A stretch of 16,941 bases of DNA from Methanomicrobiales archaeon (GCA_028678555.1 JAJRDF010000003.1:1-16941); one strand, 5' to 3'; shown: positions 7,053 through 13,839, counted from the stretch's first letter. Numbers and translations: made by a program. The notes: generated by a model not told the origin, from the sequence alone.

Positions 7053-7526
7053 ATGGCAGAAGTGGTCGAGGTACTGGTACCCGGCGGCAAGGCAACGGCA
7101 GGCCCGCCTCTCGGGCCTGCGCTGGGACCCCTCGGTATCAACGTGAAAGCAGTGGTCGACGAGATCAACCGGAAGACCGGCGAGTTCAACGGCATGCAGG
7201 TCCCGGTCCGGGTCGAGGTCGACGACAAGAAGCAGTTCACGATCTCGGTGGGTGTTCCACCCACCACGGCCCTCATCAAGAAGGAGGCCGGTATCGAGAA
7301 GGGGTCTGCCCAGCCCAACACCCAGATCGTGGGTGACCTGCCGCTCGAGGCCGCTGTCAGGATTGCGAAGATGAAGGCAAAGGACATGCTCTCGTACGAC
7401 CTCAAGCACGGAGTGAAGGAGGTCATCGGGACCTGTGTCTCCATGGGCGTCACCGTGAACGGCCGTCGCCCCAAGGAGATGTTTGCCGCCGTCGACGCAG
7501 GTGAATTTGACAGTGCGCTGAAGTGA
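7053..7526 (+). CDS. rpl11: Large ribosomal subunit protein uL11
   Basis: A 157-residue protein with the hallmark N-terminal stretch PGGKATAGPPLGPALGPLG, whose Pro-rich loop lies at the GTPase-associated centre, followed by GINVKAVVDEIN and the RNA-binding C-terminal domain (GSAQPNTQIVGDLPLEAAVRIA). uL11 binds 23S rRNA helices 43/44 and forms the stalk base together with uL10. Length is normal for archaea (about 155-165). It is the first gene of the stalk operon, placed just behind a strong TATA box. A 56-nt gap separates it from rpl1. Confidence 0.98.
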   Translation: MAEVVEVLVPGGKATAGPPLGPALGPLGINVKAVVDEINRKTGEFNGMQVPVRVEVDDKKQFTISVGVPPTTALIKKEAGIEKGSAQPNTQIVGDLPLEAAVRIAKMKAKDMLSYDLKHGVKEVIGTCVSMGVTVNGRRPKEMFAAVDAGEFDSALK

Positions 7527-7582
7527 CCGCAGGAGAACCATAGGAGATCCCGTTCCGGGGTCGGAGACTATGGAGGTATCAG

Positions 7583-8224
7583 ATGGTTGAGAAAGGAAAG
7601 ATCGTAGAGACCGTAACCGCCGCGATCAAGGCTGCGCCGAAACGGAAGTTCCAGGAATCGGTGGACATCACCATCAACCTGAAGAACGTGGACCTGTCGC
7701 AGCCCAAGAATCGTATCGACGAAACCATTCTTCTTCCGCACACGCTGGGCGGCGTGAAGATTGCGGTGCTCGGGAAGGGGGACATCACCACTCAGGCGAA
7801 GGACGCCAAGGTGGAGCTGATCATGGGCCCCCAGGAGATCGAGCGGCTGGGCGGGGCACCCCGCGAGGCCCGCAAGATCGCGAACGAGTACCGTTTCTTC
7901 CTGGCCGAGACCACGGTGATGGCGCAGGTGGGGAAGCACCTGGGACCACGCCTCGGTCCCCGGGGCAGGATGCCCATGCCCATCACGTCGGGCACCGACA
8001 TCCGGCCCATCGTGGAGCGGCTCCGCGCCTCGGTGAAGATCCGGACCAAGGACCGGAAAACCTTCCACACGAAGGTCGGGTCCACGGAGATGGACCCGGC
8101 ACTCATCGCCGAGAACGTGGATGCGGTGTTAAAGAGGGTGGAGTCGAAGCTGGAGCAGGGGGCCATGAACATCCGGTCCGTGTACGTGAAGACCACGATG
8201 GGACCCGCCGTGAGGCTGATGTAA
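7583..8224 (+). CDS. rpl1: Large ribosomal subunit protein uL1
   Basis: A 213-residue protein, normal for archaeal uL1 (about 210-220), which forms the mobile L1 stalk and helps release deacylated tRNA from the E site. Recognisable parts are FQESVDITINLKNVDLSQPK at the N-terminus, the central GPRLGPRGRMPMP loop, and the C-terminal return to domain I (FHTKVGSTEMDPALIAENVD). A strong GGAGGT lies 5 nt before the ATG. In methanogens uL1 is known to repress translation of its own operon by binding an mRNA copy of its 23S site; I could not identify that site here with confidence. It ends one base before rpl10. Confidence 0.98.
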   Translation: MVEKGKIVETVTAAIKAAPKRKFQESVDITINLKNVDLSQPKNRIDETILLPHTLGGVKIAVLGKGDITTQAKDAKVELIMGPQEIERLGGAPREARKIANEYRFFLAETTVMAQVGKHLGPRLGPRGRMPMPITSGTDIRPIVERLRASVKIRTKDRKTFHTKVGSTEMDPALIAENVDAVLKRVESKLEQGAMNIRSVYVKTTMGPAVRLM

Positions 8225-8225
8225 C

Positions 8226-9080
8226 ATGGCGCTCTACACGCACCACCTTCCCCAGTGGAAGCGGGACGAGGTGGAGGAGATCAAGCGCCGGGCCAAGGAG
8301 TACACGCTGCTCTCTCTCGTCGACGTCCGGGGGATCCCCGCAGCACAGCTGCAGGCGATCCGCCGCGACCTCCACGCAACGGCCTATGTGAAGATGACCA
8401 GGAACACCCTGATCACCCAGGCGATCCGGGAGCTGGGCGGGGACCTCATGGCCCTGGAGCCCCTCGTCACCGGGCAGTCGGCGCTGGTCTTCACCAATTC
8501 GAATCCCTTCCGGCTCTTCAAGACGCTGGAGAAGACGAAGACGAAGATGGCGGCGAAACCCGGCGAGATCGCCCCCGTGGACATCGTGGTGGAGAAGGGC
8601 CCCACGTCCTTCAAGCCCGGTCCCATTGTGGGCGAGCTCCAGCAGGCCGGGGTGCCTGCGGCCATCGAGGCCGGCAAGGTGAAGATCCGGGAGACGAAGA
8701 CCGTTGTCCGGAAGGGCCAGGTCATCTCCAAGAAGGTGGCCGACGTCCTGGGCAAGCTGAATATCAAGCCCATGGACGTGGGCCTGCGGCTGCAGGCGGC
8801 CTTCTACGAGAGCATGGTCTACCGCCCCGAGATGCTCGCCATCGACGAGGACGCGATCCGCGCCCAGATGGTCCTTGCAGCTCAGCAGGCATTCAACCTG
8901 TCGCTGAACGCGGCGATCCCGACCCGGCACACGGCACCGGACCTGCTCGCAAAGGCAGTCCGGGAAGCAAGGAGCCTGGCTGTCGAGGCGAACATCTACG
9001 AGAGGGATGTCATCGAGCTCCTGCTCGGAAAGGCACAGAGGGAATCGGTCGCCCTGGAAAGTATTGCGGGAAAGAAATAA
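8226..9080 (+). CDS. rpl10: Large ribosomal subunit protein uL10 (acidic protein P0 homologue)
   Basis: A 284-residue protein. The N-terminal rRNA-binding domain (WKRDEVEEIKRRAKEY through ALVFTN) is followed by the archaeal/eukaryotic P0 insertion domain (about residues 105-190) and a C-terminal helical spine for L12 dimers. uL10 anchors L12 dimers at the factor-binding stalk. The protein ends ...ALESIAGKK: it lacks the charged linker and GLGALFG-type tail that many archaeal P0 proteins share with L12, so here the factor-binding tails would come only from L12. The one-base gap to rpl1 indicates translational coupling. Confidence 0.97.
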   Translation: MALYTHHLPQWKRDEVEEIKRRAKEYTLLSLVDVRGIPAAQLQAIRRDLHATAYVKMTRNTLITQAIRELGGDLMALEPLVTGQSALVFTNSNPFRLFKTLEKTKTKMAAKPGEIAPVDIVVEKGPTSFKPGPIVGELQQAGVPAAIEAGKVKIRETKTVVRKGQVISKKVADVLGKLNIKPMDVGLRLQAAFYESMVYRPEMLAIDEDAIRAQMVLAAQQAFNLSLNAAIPTRHTAPDLLAKAVREARSLAVEANIYERDVIELLLGKAQRESVALESIAGKK

Positions 9081-9134
9081 GGGAAGCATCGAGGATTGGA
9101 CACACATTCAGGAACCAGATGAGGTGAAAGAGAC

Positions 9135-9452
9135 ATGGAATACATCTATGCTGCACTGCTCCTGCACCATGCAGGAGAGAAGGTTGAGGAGTCGAGCGTG
9201 AAGGCGGTACTGACCGCCGCCGGTGTCAAGGTCGACGACGCGCGGGTGAAGGCCCTCGTCGCCGCCCTGGAAGGCGTGGACATCAAAGAGGCCATCTCCA
9301 AGGCTGCCGTCGCGGCCCCCGTCGCCGTCGCTGCCGCCCCGGCTGCAGCCGCGGCAACCGCCGCTGCCGCCCCGGCTGCCGAAGAGAAGAAGGAAGACAA
9401 GAAACACGAGGAAGAGTCCGCGATGGCCGGGCTCGGTGCCCTCTTCGGCTGA
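9135..9452 (+). CDS. rpl12: Large ribosomal subunit protein P1 (archaeal L12)
   Basis: A 105-residue stalk protein: N-terminal dimerisation helices (MEYIYAALLLHHAGEKVEES), an Ala-rich flexible hinge (about residues 58-82), a charged EEKKEDKKHEEESA segment and the terminal GLGALFG. This terminal motif contacts translational GTPases such as aEF1A, aEF2 and aIF5B. Dimers bind to uL10, encoded just upstream with a 54-nt gap. A clear GAGGTGA Shine-Dalgarno sequence lies 7 nt before the ATG, consistent with the high output needed for a multi-copy stalk protein. Confidence 0.97.
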   Translation: MEYIYAALLLHHAGEKVEESSVKAVLTAAGVKVDDARVKALVAALEGVDIKEAISKAAVAAPVAVAAAPAAAAATAAAAPAAEEKKEDKKHEEESAMAGLGALFG

Positions 9453-9490
9453 ACTCTCCTCTCTTCCTTTTCTCGAGTTCCTTTTTCTCA
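9453..9490 (+). terminator. T-rich terminator of the ribosomal operon
   Basis: Directly after the rpl12 stop comes a pyrimidine-rich tract with several T-runs (CTCTTCCTTTTC, then CCTTTTTCTC with T5 at 9482-9486). Runs of T like these are the usual archaeal intrinsic terminators. Confidence 0.55.
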
Positions 9491-9545
9491 TTCGGACGCT
9501 GGTGATAGCAGTCCGCTGATGGGTGATTGTCTCGGACGACTACTA

Positions 9546-9610
9546 CGGGGACGCTCCAGGGAGGGGACCTTGCGGTCCCCCCCGCTGCGTGGGTGCCTCC
9601 CCCCCCGCGT
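9546..9610 (+). repeat. Intergenic repeat module 1, copy B (diverged)
   Basis: Reads GGGGACGCTCCAGGG, then hairpin GGGGACC (9563-9569), loop TTGC, GGTCCCC (9574-9580), then GCTGCGTGGGTGCCTCCCCC. The order matches copies A and C. The whole gap 9453-9791 contains no convincing gene besides this copy and the palindrome at 9672. Confidence 0.7.
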
Positions 9611-9662
9611 GAGGACGGTTCACCACATCGGTGTTTACCCGTCGAAGCGGCTGTCCTCTTGG

Positions 9663-9703
9663 GGGTGGGGCCGGGAGGGGGCATGCCCCCTCCCGCTGAG
9701 CAT
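9663..9703. repeat. Intergenic repeat module 2, copy 2, with a 24-nt perfect palindrome
   Basis: Positions 9672-9695 form a perfect palindrome: CGGGAGGGGGCA followed by its reverse complement TGCCCCCTCCCG. It is followed by CTGAGCAT, compared with CTGAGGAT after the copy at 6441. In RNA this would be a very stable GC stem. Confidence 0.75.
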
Positions 9704-9760
9704 TTCCATCGACGTCAGCGATCTGGCTGACTGCATACTCCCACATCCCATCTCAGGAAC

Positions 9761-9768
9761 TATTTGTA
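9761..9768 (+). promoter_or_regulatory. TATA-like element for the 50-aa Cys-rich gene
   Basis: TATTTGTA is centred about 27 nt before the ATG at 9792, the spacing expected for a leaderless archaeal transcript. No Shine-Dalgarno sequence precedes that ATG. Confidence 0.45.
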
Positions 9769-9791
9769 TTCCGGGAACAGACAGTCTCGCC

Positions 9792-9944
9792 ATGAAGCAG
9801 TGGCGCTGTGAACGGTGCGGGGTTGACATCAGCTGCCCCCTCTGCCAGGGGGACGGCAGCGGGCCCTTCGATATCCCCTATTCCACGAAGAGCACGAAAT
9901 GCCCCAAGTGCAAGGGCACGGGGAAGAAAGAGCATACCTGCTAG
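9792..9944 (+). CDS. Small Cys-rich protein with DnaJ-like zinc motifs (50 aa)
   Basis: Fifty residues starting MKQWRCERCGVDISCPLCQG and ending KGTGKKEHTC. Seven cysteines fall in three CxxC pairs (6/9, 15/18, 37/40) plus Cys50. Two of the pairs, CPLCQGDGSG and CPKCKGTG, resemble the CxxCxGxG repeats that bind zinc in DnaJ, so one or two zinc sites are likely. There is no J domain and no larger partner domain. A TATA-like element sits at leaderless spacing. The reading frame is open further upstream, but that part runs through intergenic repeats and is not credible. The gene is convergent with the NHEJ polymerase gene. Function unknown; an RNA- or protein-binding accessory is only a guess. 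Confidence 0.7.
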   Translation: MKQWRCERCGVDISCPLCQGDGSGPFDIPYSTKSTKCPKCKGTGKKEHTC

Positions 9945-9980
9945 AAGGCCGGCATATCCAATCCATCCCCCATCATCCAA

Positions 9981-10901
9981 TCACTTCTTTTTCCTGAGGT
10001 TCCGGATCATGTCTTCCAGAGACTGGCCGTGATCGTGGAATCCCTTCCACAGGTCCCCCTTCCGCTCCAGCCGTTCGAAGAGATTCCGGATGGTGAAGCT
10101 CCGGGAGTGGATCCCGGGATCCTCCAGATCCTTCCAGGTGAGGGGGGCGGCCACGGGGGCACCGGGCCTCGCCCGCACCGCGTAGGGGGGGACGGCGGTG
10201 GCCCCGTATGCGTTCCGGAGGGCATCGATGAAGACCCGCCCTCCCCGCTTCTCCTTCCGGATCTCGTCGGTTACGATGTCAGGGTGACGCTCGGCCAGGA
10301 TCCCGGCCACCGATTCGGCGAAAGTCCTGACCCGGCCGAACTCCAGCGAGGGAAGAATGGGAACCACGATGTGGACCCCCCGGGATCCGGTGGTCATCAC
10401 CGATGGCTGGAGTCCCACCCCCTCCAGCAGGTCCCGCACCAGGAAGGCTACAGTCCGGACCGGGGCAAAGTCGTCCCCGGATGGGTCCAGGTCCAGGATC
10501 ATCTTGTCCGGCCGGGTCAGGTGATGTTCGCACGAGAGCCAGGTATGGGGGGTGATGCATCCAAGGTCCGCCAGGTAGACCAGCGTGGCAGGGCTGTCGC
10601 AGACCACCTGGAACTGGCTCCCGCCCTTGTGATGATAAGGAATGGAGACCCGGTGAATCCAGGCCGGGAAATACTCCGGTACCTCCTTCTGGTAGAAGCT
10701 TTCCCCGGTGATCCCGTCGGGGAACCGCTCCATGGAGATGGGCCTCCCCTCAAGGTGGGGCAGGATCATTGGAGCGATCTGCTCGTAATACCGGATGACA
10801 TCCCCCTTCGTAATCCCTGACTCCGGGAAGAAGACCTTCCCCTCGTGCGAGACCTCCACCTCCCGGCCCCCGACGGTGTGCAGGACCACATCCTTTCTCA
10901 T
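9981..10901 (-). CDS. NHEJ primase-polymerase (LigD polymerase-domain family)
   Basis: A 306-residue stand-alone homologue of the polymerase domain of bacterial LigD, an archaeo-eukaryotic-primase-type enzyme that fills gaps at broken ends and prefers ribonucleotides. Catalytic motifs are visible: LDLDPS at 136-141 (metal-binding D137 and D139), GSRGVHI at 172-178 (H177), and VFIDALRN at 223-230 (D226), followed by GATAVPPYAVRARPGAPV, typical of the family. The ATG at 10901 overlaps the ligase stop (ATGA), so the two are translationally coupled. A longer frame from 10991 would run through the ligase C-terminus and is rejected. No phosphoesterase or ligase domain is attached. Confidence 0.93.
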   Translation of the reverse strand: MRKDVVLHTVGGREVEVSHEGKVFFPESGITKGDVIRYYEQIAPMILPHLEGRPISMERFPDGITGESFYQKEVPEYFPAWIHRVSIPYHHKGGSQFQVVCDSPATLVYLADLGCITPHTWLSCEHHLTRPDKMILDLDPSGDDFAPVRTVAFLVRDLLEGVGLQPSVMTTGSRGVHIVVPILPSLEFGRVRTFAESVAGILAERHPDIVTDEIRKEKRGGRVFIDALRNAYGATAVPPYAVRARPGAPVAAPLTWKDLEDPGIHSRSFTIRNLFERLERKGDLWKGFHDHGQSLEDMIRNLRKKK

Positions 10902-11905
10902 CCCGGCACCTCCCTGACCACGTCCGCCGCCGCCTTGTCCCGCCGCATCCCCACGAACCGGGGCTGCCGGAGCCGGTGGTCCGGGGTCCACTCGGCGAAG
11001 GCCACCTCGCAGACGAGATCAGGAGTGACCCAGTGCTCACCCCTCTCCCGCGTCCTCCTGTCGGCAAAGGGGGAGGTTCCGGTCTCCCGCCGGGCCAGTT
11101 CCCCGGCCAGGTCCAGAAGCATCTGCTCATCGAAACCGGTCCCCACTTTCCCGGCGTACAGGAGGACCTCATCCTCGTGGTATCCCAGGAGGAGCGCACC
11201 AAACCCCGTCCGGCCTCCTTGGGGTTCGGTGTACCCCCCGATGATAAACTCCTGCCGGTTCACACACTTCAGCTTCAGCCAGTCCGTGGATCGTCCATGG
11301 ACGTACGGCCCTGACGCCCGCTTGGCCACCACCCCCTCCCAGCCGTTCCTGCAGGCGTTCCCGTAGAATGCCTCCCATCCCCCGTCCGTGTGGGGATTGA
11401 ACCGGAGGGGATCCCGATAGGACAAGGCCTTCGCGAGGATCGCTTTCCGGGTGCGCAGGAGAAGTCGGGTGAGGTCATACCCGTCCAGGTACAGCAGGTC
11501 GAAAAGACAGAGGAAAACAGGAACGCCGATTCTCCGGGCCTCTTCCCGGTCGTAGATCCCGAGGCGTGCCTGGAGCCGGGAGAAACTGGTATTCCTCCCG
11601 ATGAAGGCCACGATCTCCCCGTCAGCAACGAAGTCCCTGGAGGGCTGGGCCAGGAGGGCTTCCTCCAGTTCCGGGTAGGTGTCGTTCAGGAGGTGGCGGG
11701 TGCGGGAGAGGAGCCGGACCTTATCCCCCCGCCGGAAGACCAGGCAGCGTTCCCCGTCCAGCTTCCGCTCGAAGATCCAGCCCTGGCCGAAGGATCGCCC
11801 GCGGGAGAGGGTGGCGAGCATCGGCTCCACCCAGTCGGGTTGCAGCGATGCTCCCAGCCGATCCCGCTCCCCAGGTGGGAGGCTCTCCAGGAGGGGGTTC
11901 ACCAT
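10898..11905 (-). CDS. ATP-dependent DNA ligase, NHEJ type (LigD ligase-domain family)
   Basis: A 335-residue minimal ATP-dependent ligase. Motif I KLDGER at 48-53 holds the lysine that takes AMP (K48); motif III DGEIVAF at 95-101, motif IIIa LFDLLYLDG at 134-142, motif IV EGVVAKR at 190-196 and motif V WLKLKC at 209-214 are intact. The C-terminal OB fold ends FVGMRRDKAAADVVRE, close to LigD ligase domains. It is far shorter than the replicative archaeal ligase (about 550-600 residues), which lacks the LigD-like ending and presumably lies elsewhere. A GGGAGGAG sequence directly precedes the ATG; the next codon, GTG, is an alternative start. It lies 107 nt after Ku and overlaps the polymerase gene. 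Confidence 0.94.
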   Translation of the reverse strand: MVNPLLESLPPGERDRLGASLQPDWVEPMLATLSRGRSFGQGWIFERKLDGERCLVFRRGDKVRLLSRTRHLLNDTYPELEEALLAQPSRDFVADGEIVAFIGRNTSFSRLQARLGIYDREEARRIGVPVFLCLFDLLYLDGYDLTRLLLRTRKAILAKALSYRDPLRFNPHTDGGWEAFYGNACRNGWEGVVAKRASGPYVHGRSTDWLKLKCVNRQEFIIGGYTEPQGGRTGFGALLLGYHEDEVLLYAGKVGTGFDEQMLLDLAGELARRETGTSPFADRRTRERGEHWVTPDLVCEVAFAEWTPDHRLRQPRFVGMRRDKAAADVVREVPG

Positions 11906-12012
11906 CTCCTCCCGGAAACCTCAGCTTCTGCGGGGATGCGGGCGGATCCCGTACGATACCCGGGTCTCTGCAGGTTTCTTCCCTCCCTCTCAGTAATTTC
12001 CTGTGCTCCGGA

Positions 12013-12837
12013 TCAGTGCCCCATCGCCTCTGCAGTCTGGCGGAGCGCCTGCATGAGGTCCCGCTTCTCCGGCGCCGCCTCCCGTGGCTCCAGCTTCAGG
12101 ATCCTCCCTTCCTTCCGGGCGCTGATCACCTGCTCCAGGCGTTTCTGGTAGGCGTCCTCGAAGATCGTCAGGTCAAACTGGCCGGCCATCTTCTGCAGGA
12201 TGAAGGTGGCCAGCTCCACCTCCTTGTCGGAAGGCTCGGGGAGCTTCTGGAGAGCCGGGGCCTTGGACGGATCCAGGATCTCATCCGCGTACCGCAGGGT
12301 CGTGGCCGCCAGCACATTCCGGTACACGTGGACCAGGATCGGATATTCCTTCTGGAACATGGAGATCCTCCCCACCGCCGCCTGCCCCTCGTTCTTCATG
12401 ACGGCGCGCAGGAGGGCGTAGGCATCCGGCGCTCCGTCTGGGATGAGCAGGTAGGTCCTCAGGAAATAGTGCGGGTCCGCCTCCTCCTTCCGGACGAACG
12501 CTTCCAGCCGGATCGTGTCACTGGTCTCGGGGCGGGCCTCCCGGATCTCGGACTTCTCCAGGGTCACGTAGGAGTTCCTGCCGATCTCGTACCCGTATAC
12601 GATCTCCTCGTCAGGTACCTCCTTCCCCTCCTCGCAGAATTGTCGGTAGTGGATGGGGGTTCCGCATTCACGGTGGATCATACGGAAATGGATGCCCCTG
12701 TCGCGGGTCATGGTCACCATCTTCACCGGTACACGGACCAGCCCCAGGGAGATGCTCCCTGTCCAGACCGCGTGCTGGAGCCCGGTCTTCCCCCCTTCCC
12801 CCTCCGGGGCCGCATGAGGATCGCCTCTGACTGCCAT
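12013..12837 (-). CDS. ku: Bacterial-type Ku homodimer protein of non-homologous end joining
   Basis: Ku forms a ring around broken DNA ends and recruits ligase and polymerase. The protein shows the family opening VWTGSISLGLVRVPVKMV (about residues 24-41), the middle barrel and bridge region (VRKEEADPHYFLRTYLL, then GQAAVGRISMFQKEYPILV), and ends with a Lys/Glu-rich tail. From the ATG at 12837 it is 274 residues, typical for bacterial-type Ku; ATGs at 12852 and 12885 are in frame. The 12837 start is favoured because CTTTATC (minus strand, 12868-12862) lies about 28 nt upstream, fitting a leaderless transcript. It is the first gene of the NHEJ run. A 15-20-residue Gly/Glu-rich N-terminal extension precedes the usual start of the fold. 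Confidence 0.94.
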   Translation of the reverse strand: MAVRGDPHAAPEGEGGKTGLQHAVWTGSISLGLVRVPVKMVTMTRDRGIHFRMIHRECGTPIHYRQFCEEGKEVPDEEIVYGYEIGRNSYVTLEKSEIREARPETSDTIRLEAFVRKEEADPHYFLRTYLLIPDGAPDAYALLRAVMKNEGQAAVGRISMFQKEYPILVHVYRNVLAATTLRYADEILDPSKAPALQKLPEPSDKEVELATFILQKMAGQFDLTIFEDAYQKRLEQVISARKEGRILKLEPREAAPEKRDLMQALRQTAEAMGH

Positions 12838-12970
12838 GGAAGAATCCACCATGGCATGGCTGATAAAGATAATGCCTGTTCTCATGTTTCACGGGACCGT
12901 GTCCCCGCCTCTATACCCGCAGCGGATTCTGTTGATCTCCACCATTCGGTTAATACTCGATATCATGCGT

Positions 12971-13022
12971 ACCGGTGAGACGCTCTCGGGGGCTCACCGC
13001 CCCCGCCGCGTGGGCACCCCCC
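12971..13022 (+). repeat. Intergenic repeat module 1, copy C (reference copy)
   Basis: Begins ACCGGTGAGACGCTCTCGGG, includes hairpin GGGGGC (12988-12993), loop TCACC, GCCCCC (12999-13004), and ends CCGCGTGGGCACCCCCC. Positions 12974-13011 match minus-strand 6829-6792 at 37 of 38 bases. Copies A, B and D share its order. Confidence 0.85.
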
Positions 13023-13070
13023 GCCGGTGTCTTGGGAACTGATGATCCATCCCATCCCGCACACCAACGT

Positions 13071-13125
13071 GGCGGTCTATCCTCACGGGGGGAGGGACCG
13101 GGAGGGGCTGGCCCCTCCTGCCGGG
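13071..13125 (+). repeat. Intergenic repeat modules 3 and 2, copy behind Ku
   Basis: 13071-13100 (GGCGGTCTATCCTCACGGGG onward) matches minus-strand 6659-6631. It runs directly into a hairpin: GGAGGGGC (13101-13108), loop TG, GCCCCTCC (13111-13118), which resembles the hairpins at 6447 and 9672. The rest of the 12838-13185 gap holds no recognisable gene. Confidence 0.7.
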
Positions 13126-13159
13126 AATGCCCGGGCTCCTCCTCGGTCATGATATTCGT

Positions 13160-13180
13160 GGACCACCGTGGATGTGGTCC
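13160..13180 (-). terminator. Hairpin just after the DUF998 gene
   Basis: GGACCAC (13160-13166) and GTGGTCC (13174-13180) are a perfect 7-bp inverted repeat with a 7-nt loop, 5 nt beyond the DUF998 stop on the minus strand. No T-run follows on that strand, so a role in termination or mRNA 3'-end protection is only suggested. Confidence 0.35.
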
Positions 13181-13185
13181 CGCGC

Positions 13186-13839
13186 CTATCCACTGCTTAG
13201 AGGGGACAGCTTCCCGGCACCCCGGTACAGCCGAACCGCCACGACTTCGGTCCAGAGAAATGCCACGCCGGCAATCGTCCGCTGGACCACACCCGGGGCC
13301 CCGGAGATGGACGGGGATGCCAGGATCAGCAGGAACAGGAGGGCCCCGGTGGCAAGGGAATACTGCCAGTAGCCACGCCAGTCGCCGTCCTCCCTCATGG
13401 CGTACGCCAGGAGAAAGGCGGAAGCCGCCGTGACGAGGATTCCGGCCATTCCCAGGAGCAGGTGGAGATGCCCGGCAGTGGTCTCTGCCACGCACCCGGT
13501 ATCACAGGGAAGGAACGCCATGCCGATGAACATGATACCGACCACCGCCACAAGGAGGGCTCCTGCCGTGCCGCCCCGCTCATTTCCCAGCGCCGCGTGG
13601 ATGGCCGGCGTGAAGAGGATGAGGAGGACGCCTGTCAGGGCCAGTCCGATGAGATCCATGACAACCGCATACGGGGATCCCGGAATGCCCAGCTCGCTCA
13701 TCAGCTGTGTCGTGTGGCTGTAGTCAGGCCGCAGGAATCCCAGGACCAGCACGGTTCCGAAAAAGGTGAGGGGGGCAGCCATGCCGCACGCAGCGGAGAG
13801 GCGGGTGCAGGCTGCTGAAAGGCCCGGTGCAGGTTCCAT
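13186..13839 (-). CDS. DUF998 integral membrane protein
   Basis: A 217-residue hydrophobic protein with about six membrane spans, near residues 20-37, 58-77, 91-110, 122-146, 157-175 and 187-203. The DUF998 marks are the DYSHTTQLMSELGIPGSPYA loop after the first span and FLPCDTGC after the third, together with a conserved His-rich start of span four (GHLHLLLG). The family is found in bacteria and methanogens and has no established function. The first in-frame ATG is used; ATG 13782 (MAAPLTFF) is a shorter option, but family members normally keep some residues before span one. It is divergent from the lipoprotein gene and stands alone as a transcription unit. Confidence 0.88.
   Translation of the reverse strand: MEPAPGLSAACTRLSAACGMAAPLTFFGTVLVLGFLRPDYSHTTQLMSELGIPGSPYAVVMDLIGLALTGVLLILFTPAIHAALGNERGGTAGALLVAVVGIMFIGMAFLPCDTGCVAETTAGHLHLLLGMAGILVTAASAFLLAYAMREDGDWRGYWQYSLATGALLFLLILASPSISGAPGVVQRTIAGVAFLWTEVVAVRLYRGAGKLSPLSSG

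Noticed and set aside
7527..7640. uL1 autoregulatory mRNA site near the rpl1 start
   Set aside because: Known for methanogens, but I could not align the 23S-like internal loop with confidence by eye, so no feature is claimed.
9981..10991. Polymerase start 30 codons further upstream
   Set aside because: The extra residues are a Gly/Ala/Pro-rich shadow of the ligase C-terminus; the ATG overlapping the ligase stop fits the family start.
12975..13433. 152-codon plus-strand open frame behind ku
   Set aside because: Its start lies inside repeat copy C and the rest is antisense to the DUF998 gene. The Arg/Pro/Gly-rich translation is typical of a GC-rich shadow frame.
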